Of a DNA stretch of 20,097 bases, positions 7,601 through 15,548 are shown one piece after another. The notes below the pieces were generated by a model, which worked only from the letters and a program-made list of their open reading frames with translations, was not told where the DNA came from and searched no databases. The DNA is from CAYLRF01 sp964385995. GTDB taxonomy: Bacteria; Bacillota; Clostridia; Lachnospirales; Lachnospiraceae. A program made the position numbers and the translations under genes. The stretch covers positions 1 to 20,097 of the forward strand of contig CAYLRF010000031.1 in assembly GCA_964385995.1 (NCBI GenBank), read 5' to 3'. Position 1 is the first letter of the stretch. Every line of letters starts with the position of its first letter.

Positions 7601-9062
7601 CGGATATGTTCGGATAAATGAAATCCGTCCTCATCCTCTTATCGGCGGTCTTTATGATCGTCGCGCGCTCGGCGTCTTTTATCCGCACTATCGCCCCGCA
7701 TCCCCGTGCAATATCCTCGATTCTGTCCGCGAAAAACACGAACGTGACTCCCATCCTGCCCGCGTCGTTTACGAATCCGGAAAGCGGATGACTTCTGAAA
7801 CCGTATTCGTCGTATAAAAACACGACTATGCGCGGCGCCTCTCGTCCCGCCGCGTCTTCGCATTTCGATAAAATCCCGCCGCGCTGCCTTGATGAAAGCT
7901 CCTTATAGAGCCACTCAAAGACCGTATCCTTTGAGTCGTCATCGCAGACTACGTTCGGGACGCGCGTCTCGTCGTTATACGCGTGCGGAAGATGACGCAG
8001 CCACCTTATTTGCTCTTTGTTCTCACCTTTCGCCACGAATATCATTTTCACGTCCGCGAAATCGTGTCGCACCGAGATGTCCAAAGCCATGTTTTTTAAA
8101 AATTCATATCTGAACGCTCTCTTCCCGACGATACCGACGGCGTTTTCTTCTTTCAGGTCACAGACTACCGGCGCCCCGCGCACGTATTTGTATCTGTCAC
8201 GAAGTTTTTCGGGTATCGCCGTGAGATCGTCGGTCCCGTCAAACTCCCGCTTATCCGATATGAGGATAAGACGCTTCGCCTCGACAGGACCCGTTCCCAG
8301 ACGGACGCGCAAAAAATCCTCATCTTCGGCGTGGCGGTCAAATATCTCGGGTGAAAAATTTTCGACCAGATCTTTTTCTTTCTTAAGCGGAATATATATT
8401 TCCGCCAGGGCGTCCCTTTCACTGTCCCTCGCGTCCTCGATTTCCCGCGCTTTTTCCTCGGCGTAGGCCAGATATTTCTCCCTTCGCCTTTTTACTTCCC
8501 TTCTGTATGACGCGCGGCCCGAAATCAGGCCGGTAAGAGCCATCAGCATACCGAGAACCCCGGAAACAGCCATATACGGTGAAACGGATGACATCGCTAT
8601 GCCGAAAGAAGCCATCACCGCCGCCGAAATGAAGCTTCCCGTAAGTCTCCCCTCAGGCGCTGCGGGCGCGGGCGGAGCGTCAAGGATCTTTATCGGAGTG
8701 TCATCCGTGACTGTTTTCAGTCTGGTCTTTCGCTTAAATATCGGATAGGAGGAAGGCGCCTTGTGATCGCCGCACGGAGAAATTTTCGCCAGCATGCCGT
8801 CCTTATAAGTTATGACGCTCGCGTTTCCTATCCCGAAAGCGCTAAGTAATGTTTTCCCCATAAGGATCACCTTAAGCCTCCCCGAATCCGCATGAGCCGT
8901 TTCCGGACGGGCCGATATTTTTTCCCTCCGGTCGGTAAGGGCGAAGACGGCGTTAAGCGCCCGAAAAAGCTCATCGGCCGATATGTCAAGCGGCACGTCG
9001 AGATCGTAGCTCTCATTCGCGCCCGATATGTTAAATATGATGATTGCCCTGTCTTTTGTCAC
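4692..9062 (-). CDS. essC: EssC-like FtsK/SpoIIIE-type ATPase, motor of a type VII-like secretion system
   Basis: A 1456-residue membrane ATPase expected to drive export of WXG100 and related substrates. Order: a ubiquitin-like (YukD/EsaB-like) region at about 5-95, ending in the pattern LLSAFGIGNASVITY; two TM helices at about 142-180; a charged coiled segment; then ATPase modules. ATPase 1 is complete: Walker A GTTGSGKS (574-581) and Walker B VIVDE (681-685). ATPase 2 has Walker A GPLRSGKT (951-958), with Asp instead of Asp-Glu at its Walker B (VVIIDN). ATPase 3 (about 1210-1456) is degenerate, with GGDESRQ where a P-loop should be. The tandem FHA domains at the N-terminus of Bacillus and Staphylococcus EssC are absent. 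The GTG start overlaps the TGA of the Ig-like gene by 4 nt, implying translational coupling. Family assignment is secure; the ubiquitin-like call is by pattern. Confidence 0.93.
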   Translation of the reverse strand: MTKDRAIIIFNISGANESYDLDVPLDISADELFRALNAVFALTDRREKISARPETAHADSGRLKVILMGKTLLSAFGIGNASVITYKDGMLAKISPCGDHKAPSSYPIFKRKTRLKTVTDDTPIKILDAPPAPAAPEGRLTGSFISAAVMASFGIAMSSVSPYMAVSGVLGMLMALTGLISGRASYRREVKRRREKYLAYAEEKAREIEDARDSERDALAEIYIPLKKEKDLVENFSPEIFDRHAEDEDFLRVRLGTGPVEAKRLILISDKREFDGTDDLTAIPEKLRDRYKYVRGAPVVCDLKEENAVGIVGKRAFRYEFLKNMALDISVRHDFADVKMIFVAKGENKEQIRWLRHLPHAYNDETRVPNVVCDDDSKDTVFEWLYKELSSRQRGGILSKCEDAAGREAPRIVVFLYDEYGFRSHPLSGFVNDAGRMGVTFVFFADRIEDIARGCGAIVRIKDAERATIIKTADKRMRTDFIYPNISDDDAHMMVRALAPVRAEEISLEADLTKKLSFFEMLGIGSVSELDIGRMWRKGDVTKSMSAPIGVSRSEIVSLDVHDGAHGPHGLVAGTTGSGKSELLTTYVLSMAVCFHPYDVSFVIIDFKGGGMTNRLRDLPHLIGTLTNIDEDETERFLRSLRAQITERQLIFAKEGVNHIDEYIRRRHADDRLIAMPHLIVIVDEFAELKVSHPEFMKELISMARIGRSLGIHLILATQKPSGQVDEQIWGNCHFKLCLKVQSREDSSEVLRSPLASEIRETGRAYLKVGNNEIFELFQSAYCNAPENENEGAERAFTVYRLTGSAERVPVYVKEKKETKDGDASQLNAVIKRIKSFCEREHIRRLPEICLPPLGRKIAFPEEDRTADEEAGAGPLTSKNVRFADEAASVETRTSKNVRFEDETVIVPTLTGDIGRPALPRVRIGIYDDPDHRRQGEYIVNLTGNNVLITGPLRSGKTNILQSVIRSIAASCLPTEAYMYIIDFGSMFLRSFEELCHVGGVVTQNEDEKLKNLMKLLSREISERREKLISAGAVSYEAYVRAGRKDMPLIVVIIDNMTALTELYFQDDDSFLRLCRDGAGVGISIVSACPRAAEPGFKYLSCFSCRISLCGDDRSEDNALPRAGSVCADKIPGRCLVRVGQDILKCQAYLSFGADENMTEAINSFIGNVNAKYAPLAAPPVPVMPERTDVDTLLKEYKRGLKTTDKPGKGETILGMDYETVAPFAVDLMRIGQLALCGGDESRQILCLRAIADMTEKLHPGGVLIYAADDVRQKMASLRGRKYTKMYEYLPGTAAKVTEDVWRVLKGRYEDAAARTTIRSDEDQFILFMLNGRDAAEEISGDAQTLLRYRDIVGKYKSLGVCAIIWGIENSSLTYAAPEVIRMARDSGSILYFEDLRDMKFVDLPFALIREYRKTPNIGDCCFIGGNTVKRIKLPETRGETARVIYKKLSDVDDSA
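6333..6464 (-). repeat. 51-bp tandem repeat in the linker between ATPase modules 1 and 2
   Basis: Two complete 17-residue copies (877-893 and 894-910), both beginning TSKNVRF, are preceded by a partial, more diverged copy (867-876). The period is 51 bp and in frame. It lies in the linker between the first and second ATPase modules, so copy-number change should be tolerated. Confidence 0.8.
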
Positions 9063-12000
9063 GGCCGCGTCTCACCCGCCCGACTCTTTTTCTTTTTAAC
9101 TTTTCGTATCAAAAGTACGACGAAAATACCCACCGCGGCCGCGACCGCTGCGCTTGCCGCGACAAGAGGCTTATTTGCCCAAAAACGCGTGAAAAAATTC
9201 GTGGACAGCGTGACTTTTTCGTTAAAAACGTATTGACCCTCAGGATTAAAATCTCTGTCCGCCGTGTCGATCACATTCCCGGCTCTGTCCGTCGCCCTTA
9301 TTCTCACCGTCTGCGCCGCGGCCGCTTCCAAAAGCTTAAATTTCCCGCTGTATCGGTAAAGGTCGTTTCCGAAATCGGTTATCTCTTCAGCCGTTTCGCC
9401 GTTTAAGAGGATTTCTATCTTACTTAAACCGCCCTCGTCGGATATCGTATAACTAACGTCCAGTTTTCCCGCGTTTACGATGCCTCTTTCAAGGCCGTCT
9501 ATATAAGCTATCTTCGGTTTTTTCGAGTCCACCGTAAAGGATAAGACATCCGCGATACGCCTTCCCTCATCGTCAAACGAATTATCCGGCATGGCGGCTG
9601 AGTTTACCTCTCCCGCGTCCGAAGTCGCGTAAGACGAATTGACGGATATCTTATAAACTCCGTCCTCTTTGAAATTCGCGGCTTTTAAAGTGTAGATATA
9701 TTCGCTGTACGAAGCGTCGCTTATGCCGACTGTCCGTTCCTTTGTGTCATAATCCGCCCGGGTCATCTCGCCGTCCCTCGTGATAAGTATCTGCGTTAAA
9801 CCCTCCGTAAGTCTGTCCGCGTTATACTCGGTAATCACAAGGTCCTCATCCACCGACCTCACGAACCTCCCTCCGCCTTTTATGAGATCGGAGAGCGATT
9901 TTCCGTACTCATATACGGAGCCGTATCTGTTGACCGTAAATTTCACCGTCCGCGAAGCGCTGTGGCGGGTCTTGTCCGCGATGCCGAAAGTCAACGTGTA
10001 AATCCCGTCATTTTCGGCGGCGGCAGATATGTCAAAAGCCTTCGAAAAGCTTTCCCCGCCCGGCAAAGTCCCGATAAAGGCGTCCGTCACATCCTCCTCC
10101 CTTTCAAACCCCGTCCGTATGAACCGCGCCTCGACACTTGTAAGATTCGGATCGCCGTATGAAAACTCTACTTTCACGTCATTTTTATACGAACCCGCAA
10201 TGCTTTCCGCCCGAGCATTTTCCGCCGTCCCGGACGCGGCTTCGCTTCGCGCGGCTATCGGCTTTTCTCTCTCAGCTCCCGAACTTATGCCGCCTCCGGC
10301 CGATCCGCCGCCCGCTTTTACCCCGTTTATGTAGATGACGGGTTCTTCGATCGCGGTATCCACCGTGATGACGGGCGACGTGTAATCCCGAGCCTTATTT
10401 GAGGATTTATCCGCGTAAGAGACCGTGATCACGTAGTCGCCGTCTTTATCAAGCCGAAGTTTTCCCACATGAGTGTCTTCATTCGCACGTCCCTCCCCGC
10501 CGCCTAAAGCTCCGTCCCAAGTAAGAAGAGCAGCCTCGAAATCACCGTTATCGCGACTTACGCCGACGCGCATGTCCTCACTGTAAAAATTCTTCTCTTT
10601 GACGGTGAATGTGACCTCGGCCGCCGCGTCAAAAAACAGTCTCCCCGCTTCCTCGCGGACAGGTTTGCCGTACGAGGCCGTCACGGTCGGAGCGACGGTA
10701 TCGACGATGATCCGCTTACTCTCCCTGTGTATCTCGGAGACATTGCCCGCGCGATCAGTCGCCGCGAATCCCACCGAGCCGTCAAACTGTCCGCCTGCCG
10801 CGTCTTCTTCCGGCAGTGTCACGACAGCCTCCGCCAATGCGCCGTTTTCCTTATAGGTGATATCTTCTGATAAAACCGTCTTCCCGTTAGGACTCTCTCC
10901 CGAGCCATTCAGCGTGTTCCCGTTTAGATCCTCTCCGATACTCCCGGAATTTTCCGTATCAAATATCCAATACGTAAACGACTCGACCCGCGATACCTTA
11001 TCGTATGCACCAAGCGTTACCCTCGTCTTTGCCTTATAAAATCCGAAACTGATAAAATGCAGCACCATATCAAGCACGCTTTTTTCGTAGCTTACGCCCA
11101 GTTCGTCAGGGGCCGTCTTATCGACCGTAAATTCATCGCTTTCGTAAACATCCGCCGCGTTTCCCGCCATATCCTCGCAGGTAATCTTAAAATCATAATT
11201 GGCGTCACCCGGGTAAATGACCTTTATGCCATGCTCGTCGCCGTTTTCGCTCCACGCGGGATCGATCTCATACAGCGAGGCACTTCCCGTGATTTCCCGT
11301 CCGGAGACGTCCTCGGCCCTGACCGAAAGGCGCGTGTTTTCCTCGGAAAAATGTTTCTCGTAAACCGTGATCTTCGCGAAGACGCCGCCTGAAAAATACG
11401 TTCCCGTGCCGCCCTTTTTACCTACGGAAAGCTCCCCCGACTCATCCGAAAAATATCTGACCGCGACTTTCGGCTTCGTCTCGTCGACGGTAAGCACGGG
11501 CGACACGCAGGACGCGGCATTGTCGGACTTATCCTTATAATCTACCGAAACAGTGTAATCGCCTTCACCGGAAAGTGTCACATAACCCGTATGACAATCG
11601 CCCGCATCCGTCTCTTCCCATACGGGATTTACCGGAGCGCCGTTTACGCTTACCTTCACGTCCTCGGGATAAAAATTCGCCTCGTTGACAGTGAATCTAT
11701 ACGTGACGTCCCCCGAAAAATAATATCTCTCCGGCTTTTCTTTCCCGTCCGTCCCCGTAAAGCCCTCGATCCTCTCATCTATGACGGGACTTAGAGTATC
11801 GACCACGAAGACGTAATCTTCTGTCTTTGAGAAACTCTCGTTGCCCGCTTTATCCGTGGCAGTAAACGAGATATTACCCCGGTATTGCGCGGCCCTGTCT
11901 TCGGGAAGGGTAAGCGTGGCTTTCGCTTCACCGTTTTCCTCCTTCACGCTCAGTCTTCCCGACGCCTCCTTATCGTTCACCGAAGACGCTCCCTTTTCTC

Positions 12001-12756
12001 TCTCGTATGCCCACGTGAAATAATCAATCCCCGAGGTATCCTCCCACGGAGCCGTGAAGGTAACCGTAACCGACGGATTAAAAAAGCCCAGCAATTCGCC
12101 CAGTTTCCTGACGAAGTTCCCTTCCGACGACTCGTCAAAGGCAATCTTCATACGGGCCGCGTCGGGGCGAATCGTATCTATCTTAATGTTTAGCGGGATC
12201 CTGTCCGTGACGCCGCCTGTCTTTTCATTTTGAAGCCACACGTATCGCGTGTGATCGCCCTGATCGTCAAATAAAACAGACTTTTCAAACGGCCCTTCCT
12301 CCGANNNNNNNNNNNNNNNNNNNNNNNNNNNNNNNNNNNNNNNNNNNNNNNNNNNNNNNNNNNNNNNNNNNNNNNNNNNNNNNNNNNNNNNNNNNNNNNN
12401 NNNNTGTGATCGCCCTGATCGTCAAATAAAACAGACTTTTCAAACGGCCCTTCCTCCGATAGGGCGATAAGATATCCCTCACGCGCCGTGACGGTAACGC
12501 CCTTTGTATACCATCCGCTTTCAGGCACGGCGGGCAGCTTATACGGATTTTCGGGAGTCTCCTCGCGGGGAAGGTCGCCGCCATCCTGTGCCGCGAGGTT
12601 ATTTTCCCCGTCCTTAACGTAAACTTCTTCACCCGACATCCGCGCGTCACCGTCAGCAAAGCCCTCCCCGACATTTGCCGCCGCCGCGGGAAGCGACGCA
12701 AATATCATCACCGCCGCGATCGCCGCCCCGCATAATTTCCTCAAAGTTCTTTTCAT
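9059..12756 (-). CDS. Large secreted, C-terminally membrane-anchored Ig-like repeat protein (interrupted by an artefactual gap)
   Basis: After removing the 100 N and one copy of a duplicated 55-bp flank, the frame is continuous and encodes 1180 residues. A Sec signal peptide (about 1-27, basic then hydrophobic, ending ASLPAAAA) leads to an extracellular region of repeated Ig-like beta-domains. These have recurring linkers of the type D(K/R)AGN followed by VDTxxP (VDTLSP, VDETKP, VDKTAP, VDTVAP) and E(A/K)NFY(P/S)ED motifs. Near the end is one TM helix (about 1146-1165) followed by RKVKKKKSR. Function is not known. Its place directly before the ATPase, with a 4-nt overlap, suggests a structural or cell-wall-spanning part of the secretion machine, perhaps a counterpart of EsaA/YueB, or a surface adhesin. 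The ATG at 12756 follows a strong AAAGGAGG site. Confidence 0.85.
12250..12459. other. Assembly gap: 100 N flanked by an identical 55-bp repeat
   Basis: Bases 12250-12304 and 12405-12459 are identical, and 12305-12404 are N. Collapsing the 155-bp period joins the signal-peptide end and the Ig-like body in one frame: the coding length becomes 3543 nt, exactly 1181 codons including stop. This fits two contigs overlapping by 55 bp that were scaffolded but not merged. Confidence 0.93.
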
Positions 12757-12789
12757 ACTTTCCTCCTTTCGCTCTTTTAGCCATACGCC

Positions 12790-13059
12790 TTAGCCACGGA
12801 TCTCATCATCCGTATGAACTATAATTACCTCGTCTAAAATCACATACTTTGCGGCGCGTCCTTTTCGCCCGAAACCGCTTACATTTTCACCCTTTGGGGC
12901 ATTTCTTGTCCGCTCAAACTCTTTTCTTGCCGTTTTGCCGGAAAAATAACCGATGACCCTCGGTATATGAAACAAAAACCAAAACAGAAGCGCGACCAGA
13001 AAGAAAACGGCCGCAAAGATAAAGAATATATCGGAAATGAATGTTAATTTATCCGCCAC
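12790..13059 (-). CDS. Small single-TM protein of the secretion locus
   Basis: An 89-residue protein with a long hydrophobic segment at residues about 7-33 (FISDIFFIFAAVFFLVALLF), then a basic cytoplasmic-type tail with KTARKEFERTR and a short C-terminal beta-rich part (YVILDEVIIVHTDDE). I do not recognise the family. The GTG at 13059 is chosen because GGGAGGATGAT, formed over the kinase stop codon, lies 8 nt before it; an upstream ATG pair at 13095 would overlap the kinase and lacks a good site. Only 4 nt separate it from the kinase stop, so it is translationally linked to the kinase. By position and topology it could be an EssA-like accessory membrane protein, but no sequence signature supports that specifically. 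Confidence 0.7.
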   Translation of the reverse strand: MADKLTFISDIFFIFAAVFFLVALLFWFLFHIPRVIGYFSGKTARKEFERTRNAPKGENVSGFGRKGRAAKYVILDEVIIVHTDDEIRG

Positions 13060-13063
13060 ATAA

Positions 13064-14740
13064 TCATCCTCCCTCTCTTCCCGCGACTTCATCATACTTG
13101 GCGTCGACGTTACGGGTAAACGCCGGGATACTGCTTTCGATCTTCCCTTTAAGCGAGTTTACATAGGAAAGCGTCGATGTCACGGCGCCCGCTTTAATTG
13201 AAATCCCATCCAACAGCCCTGTAAGCTCATCTTTTCCTATTCCCACACCCGCCATGTATTCCGCCTGATCGTTTACGAAAAGAGCCGCCGCGTAATACAG
13301 CGACATCCTGTCATAATTTGCCTCCGGCCCGCTTTCCTTTGATACGGTGCCCACAGCCTCGCGCAGCTTTCCCAGCATTTTTTTGTATTCATCAGCGGAA
13401 TGTTCCGATGTGACACTGCGCTGTGTGAGAAACGCGCATAAAAGAGCGTAACATTTCGCCACATTCTTGCCTTCAAAATCCCCCGATCCCTCTTTCACCG
13501 CGGATTCGAAGAATCCGGCGGAAGCAAGCACGCGCCGTTTTAAAGTTCCCTCCGTCTCCGAAAAACACAATTTCCCCACGTCGTAATAAAGCCTCGCTGT
13601 CTCGGGATTACCCGCGTCCAAAAAGGCGGCGTTTGACTCCACGGCGGCGGCTAATTTCGTAAGTTCCGATTCCGACGCCCCGGCCGCGCGGTAATATTCG
13701 ACCAGCTTCTCATACGCCGTTGCCCTCCCTGGATAAATGCCCGCCGCTTCGTAAAACCCCGAGGGGGCCGCTGACGCAAGATATGCCTCGTAATCGTGAT
13801 TTCGTACCGACACCGCTTTCAGACGAATAACTCCCGCTCCGAGTGCGAGTATTACCGACAATACTCCCGCCGCCGCGAAAAGCAAAAGCTTTCTCTTTTG
13901 TTTCTTCCTGAAGCCCTCCGTGACAAGCTCGGGGTGACACAGGTCAAAATAAAGCTCCTTACAGCTTTGATATCGATCCCGCGCGTCGGGCCGCACGCAT
14001 TTATCGATAATCGCCTCCACGCCTTCCGAAATGTCAGGGTTCCACCGGCGCACGGGCACATATCCTTCCGCGTTCAGAGGACTTACACCCGTAAGCAAAT
14101 GGTGCATCGTCATACCGAGCGCGAAAATATCCGACCTCGCGTCCGTCTGACCCGCGTATTGTTCCGGCGGCGCGTAACCCTTCGTCCCCAGTACTGCCGT
14201 ATCGGGGTTTTCGGACCCGTACTCGCGGGCAATGCCGAAATCAATGATTTTTACGTTGCCCTCTGGCTTTAACATCACATTGGCAGGCTTCATGTCCCGG
14301 TAAATGACGGACGGCGACTGCGAGTGCAGATAGGAAAGCGCGTCGCACAGCTCTTTGGCCCATTTAATGACGAGCTTCTCCGGCCGCGGCCCCTCGGTCT
14401 TTAGGATCTTATCCAGGGACTCGCCCTCGATGTAATCCATGACGATATAAATCGCGCTCCCGCCGTCAATGATGTCAACTATCCTCGGAAGCGCCGGGTG
14501 ATCGAGCCGTTTCATGAGATCGGCTTCCTTTAATAATCTGCCGAAATTTTCTTCGTCCCGGGTGACAGAAGCGGCATTACCGGCCGCCTTGTCGGTGCCG
14601 CCGTCCGGTTTTCGGATCTCCTTAACCGCCCACTGCTTATTTAACCTTCTGTCCATCGCAAGATATACCGTGGACATACCGCCGCGGCCTATTTCCTTCA
14701 GGATCTCATATTTATCCTCGAGTACCGCACCGATTTTCAT
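13064..14740 (-). CDS. Membrane Ser/Thr protein kinase with extracellular helical domain
   Basis: A 558-residue Hanks-type kinase with all key elements: Gly-loop GRGGMSTVY (18-26), catalytic-site Lys40 in AVKE, catalytic loop YRDMKPAN with Asp149, DFG (167-169), APPEQ (190-194) and DIFALG. A TM helix at about 285-306 follows a basic stop-transfer run (RKKQKRK). The extracellular part (307-558) is helical, TPR-like in appearance, and has no PASTA domains, unlike PrkC/PknB. This topology (kinase fold, one TM, helical exterior) matches EssB/YukC, the pseudokinase subunit of type VIIb systems, but here the catalytic residues are present. It starts 7 nt after the phosphatase stop, with AGGTGA as ribosome site. 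Likely substrates are locus proteins read by the FHA domain; that is inference. Confidence 0.93.
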   Translation of the reverse strand: MKIGAVLEDKYEILKEIGRGGMSTVYLAMDRRLNKQWAVKEIRKPDGGTDKAAGNAASVTRDEENFGRLLKEADLMKRLDHPALPRIVDIIDGGSAIYIVMDYIEGESLDKILKTEGPRPEKLVIKWAKELCDALSYLHSQSPSVIYRDMKPANVMLKPEGNVKIIDFGIAREYGSENPDTAVLGTKGYAPPEQYAGQTDARSDIFALGMTMHHLLTGVSPLNAEGYVPVRRWNPDISEGVEAIIDKCVRPDARDRYQSCKELYFDLCHPELVTEGFRKKQKRKLLLFAAAGVLSVILALGAGVIRLKAVSVRNHDYEAYLASAAPSGFYEAAGIYPGRATAYEKLVEYYRAAGASESELTKLAAAVESNAAFLDAGNPETARLYYDVGKLCFSETEGTLKRRVLASAGFFESAVKEGSGDFEGKNVAKCYALLCAFLTQRSVTSEHSADEYKKMLGKLREAVGTVSKESGPEANYDRMSLYYAAALFVNDQAEYMAGVGIGKDELTGLLDGISIKAGAVTSTLSYVNSLKGKIESSIPAFTRNVDAKYDEVAGREGG

Positions 14741-14747
14741 GTATGTC

Positions 14748-15515
14748 TCACCTGACCCCGACCAGTATGGCGGATATATTGTCCGTCTCCCCGCGTGATT
14801 TAACGAGACTTATAAGTTCCCTAAGTTCCTCCCTCATGTCACTCGCTCCCCGAAGCGCGGCCGACAAATCCAGCGCCCGCGACATTTCTTCCCCCGATAC
14901 CAGGTGCCAAAATCCGTCCGTACACAAAAGCCACGCTCCCTTGCCCGCGTTTCCGCTTTCAATCTGAGGTTTAAAAGTCCCGCTCGCGCCCACACACTGC
15001 GTCAAAAGATTTCTTCTGCGATCTCCCGCGGCCTCACTTGCCGTCATCTTCCCTTTCCTTACCTCACCCGCGACAAAAGTATGATCTTTAGTCATCTGCC
15101 TCGCCCGTCCGCCGTGATAAACGCGCGAGTCCCCCACATGCGCCATTACGTATTTCCCGCCCGCGAGCAATATCCCCGAAAACGTAGTCCCGAGCCTCAC
15201 ATTCAGCCTATCGCCGCAGTCATGAAGCCTAAGGTCAAGTCTCATAAGAAGCTTTAGCCAGTCGGCTCCTATGGCTTTCATGTCTCCCTTGGCAAGTTCG
15301 CGTCCGAGTTCGGCGTCAAACCACTCCCCAAACGCCCGGATGACGACGGCGCTCGCGAGTTCCCCTCTGTACAGTCCGCCCATACCGTCGCTCACCGCGG
15401 CCATGAGTACCTCCCTGCCGCCGCAAAGCGCGTGCTTTATGATAAGACTGTCCTGATTGACGTTTCTTGCTCGGCCGATATCCGTCTCGGCGACAGCGAG
15501 ATATTTGCGGCTCAA
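14748..15515 (-). CDS. PP2C-family Ser/Thr protein phosphatase
   Basis: A 255-residue soluble, metal-dependent phosphatase expected to reverse the action of the adjacent kinase. All PPM motifs are present in order: NVNQDS (18-23), the metal-binding VSDGMGG (41-47), GTTFSGILL (109-117), HVGDSRVY (126-133), LLTQCVG (170-176), CTDGFW (198-203) and GETDNIS (242-248). The start is a TTG at 15515 preceded by AAGGAG at 6-nt spacing; no better ATG exists. The gene lies between the FHA protein (33 nt upstream) and the kinase (7 nt downstream), so the three form a tightly spaced phospho-signalling cassette. Confidence 0.94.
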   Translation of the reverse strand: MSRKYLAVAETDIGRARNVNQDSLIIKHALCGGREVLMAAVSDGMGGLYRGELASAVVIRAFGEWFDAELGRELAKGDMKAIGADWLKLLMRLDLRLHDCGDRLNVRLGTTFSGILLAGGKYVMAHVGDSRVYHGGRARQMTKDHTFVAGEVRKGKMTASEAAGDRRRNLLTQCVGASGTFKPQIESGNAGKGAWLLCTDGFWHLVSGEEMSRALDLSAALRGASDMREELRELISLVKSRGETDNISAILVGVR

Positions 15516-15548
15516 GCCTTTCTCCTTTCCCGATCTTTTTCGACGCCG

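Noticed and set aside
12190..12756. Independent 188-aa exported protein
   Set aside because: Its C-terminal half is a frame-shifted reading after the N gap; the true product joins the Ig-like body.
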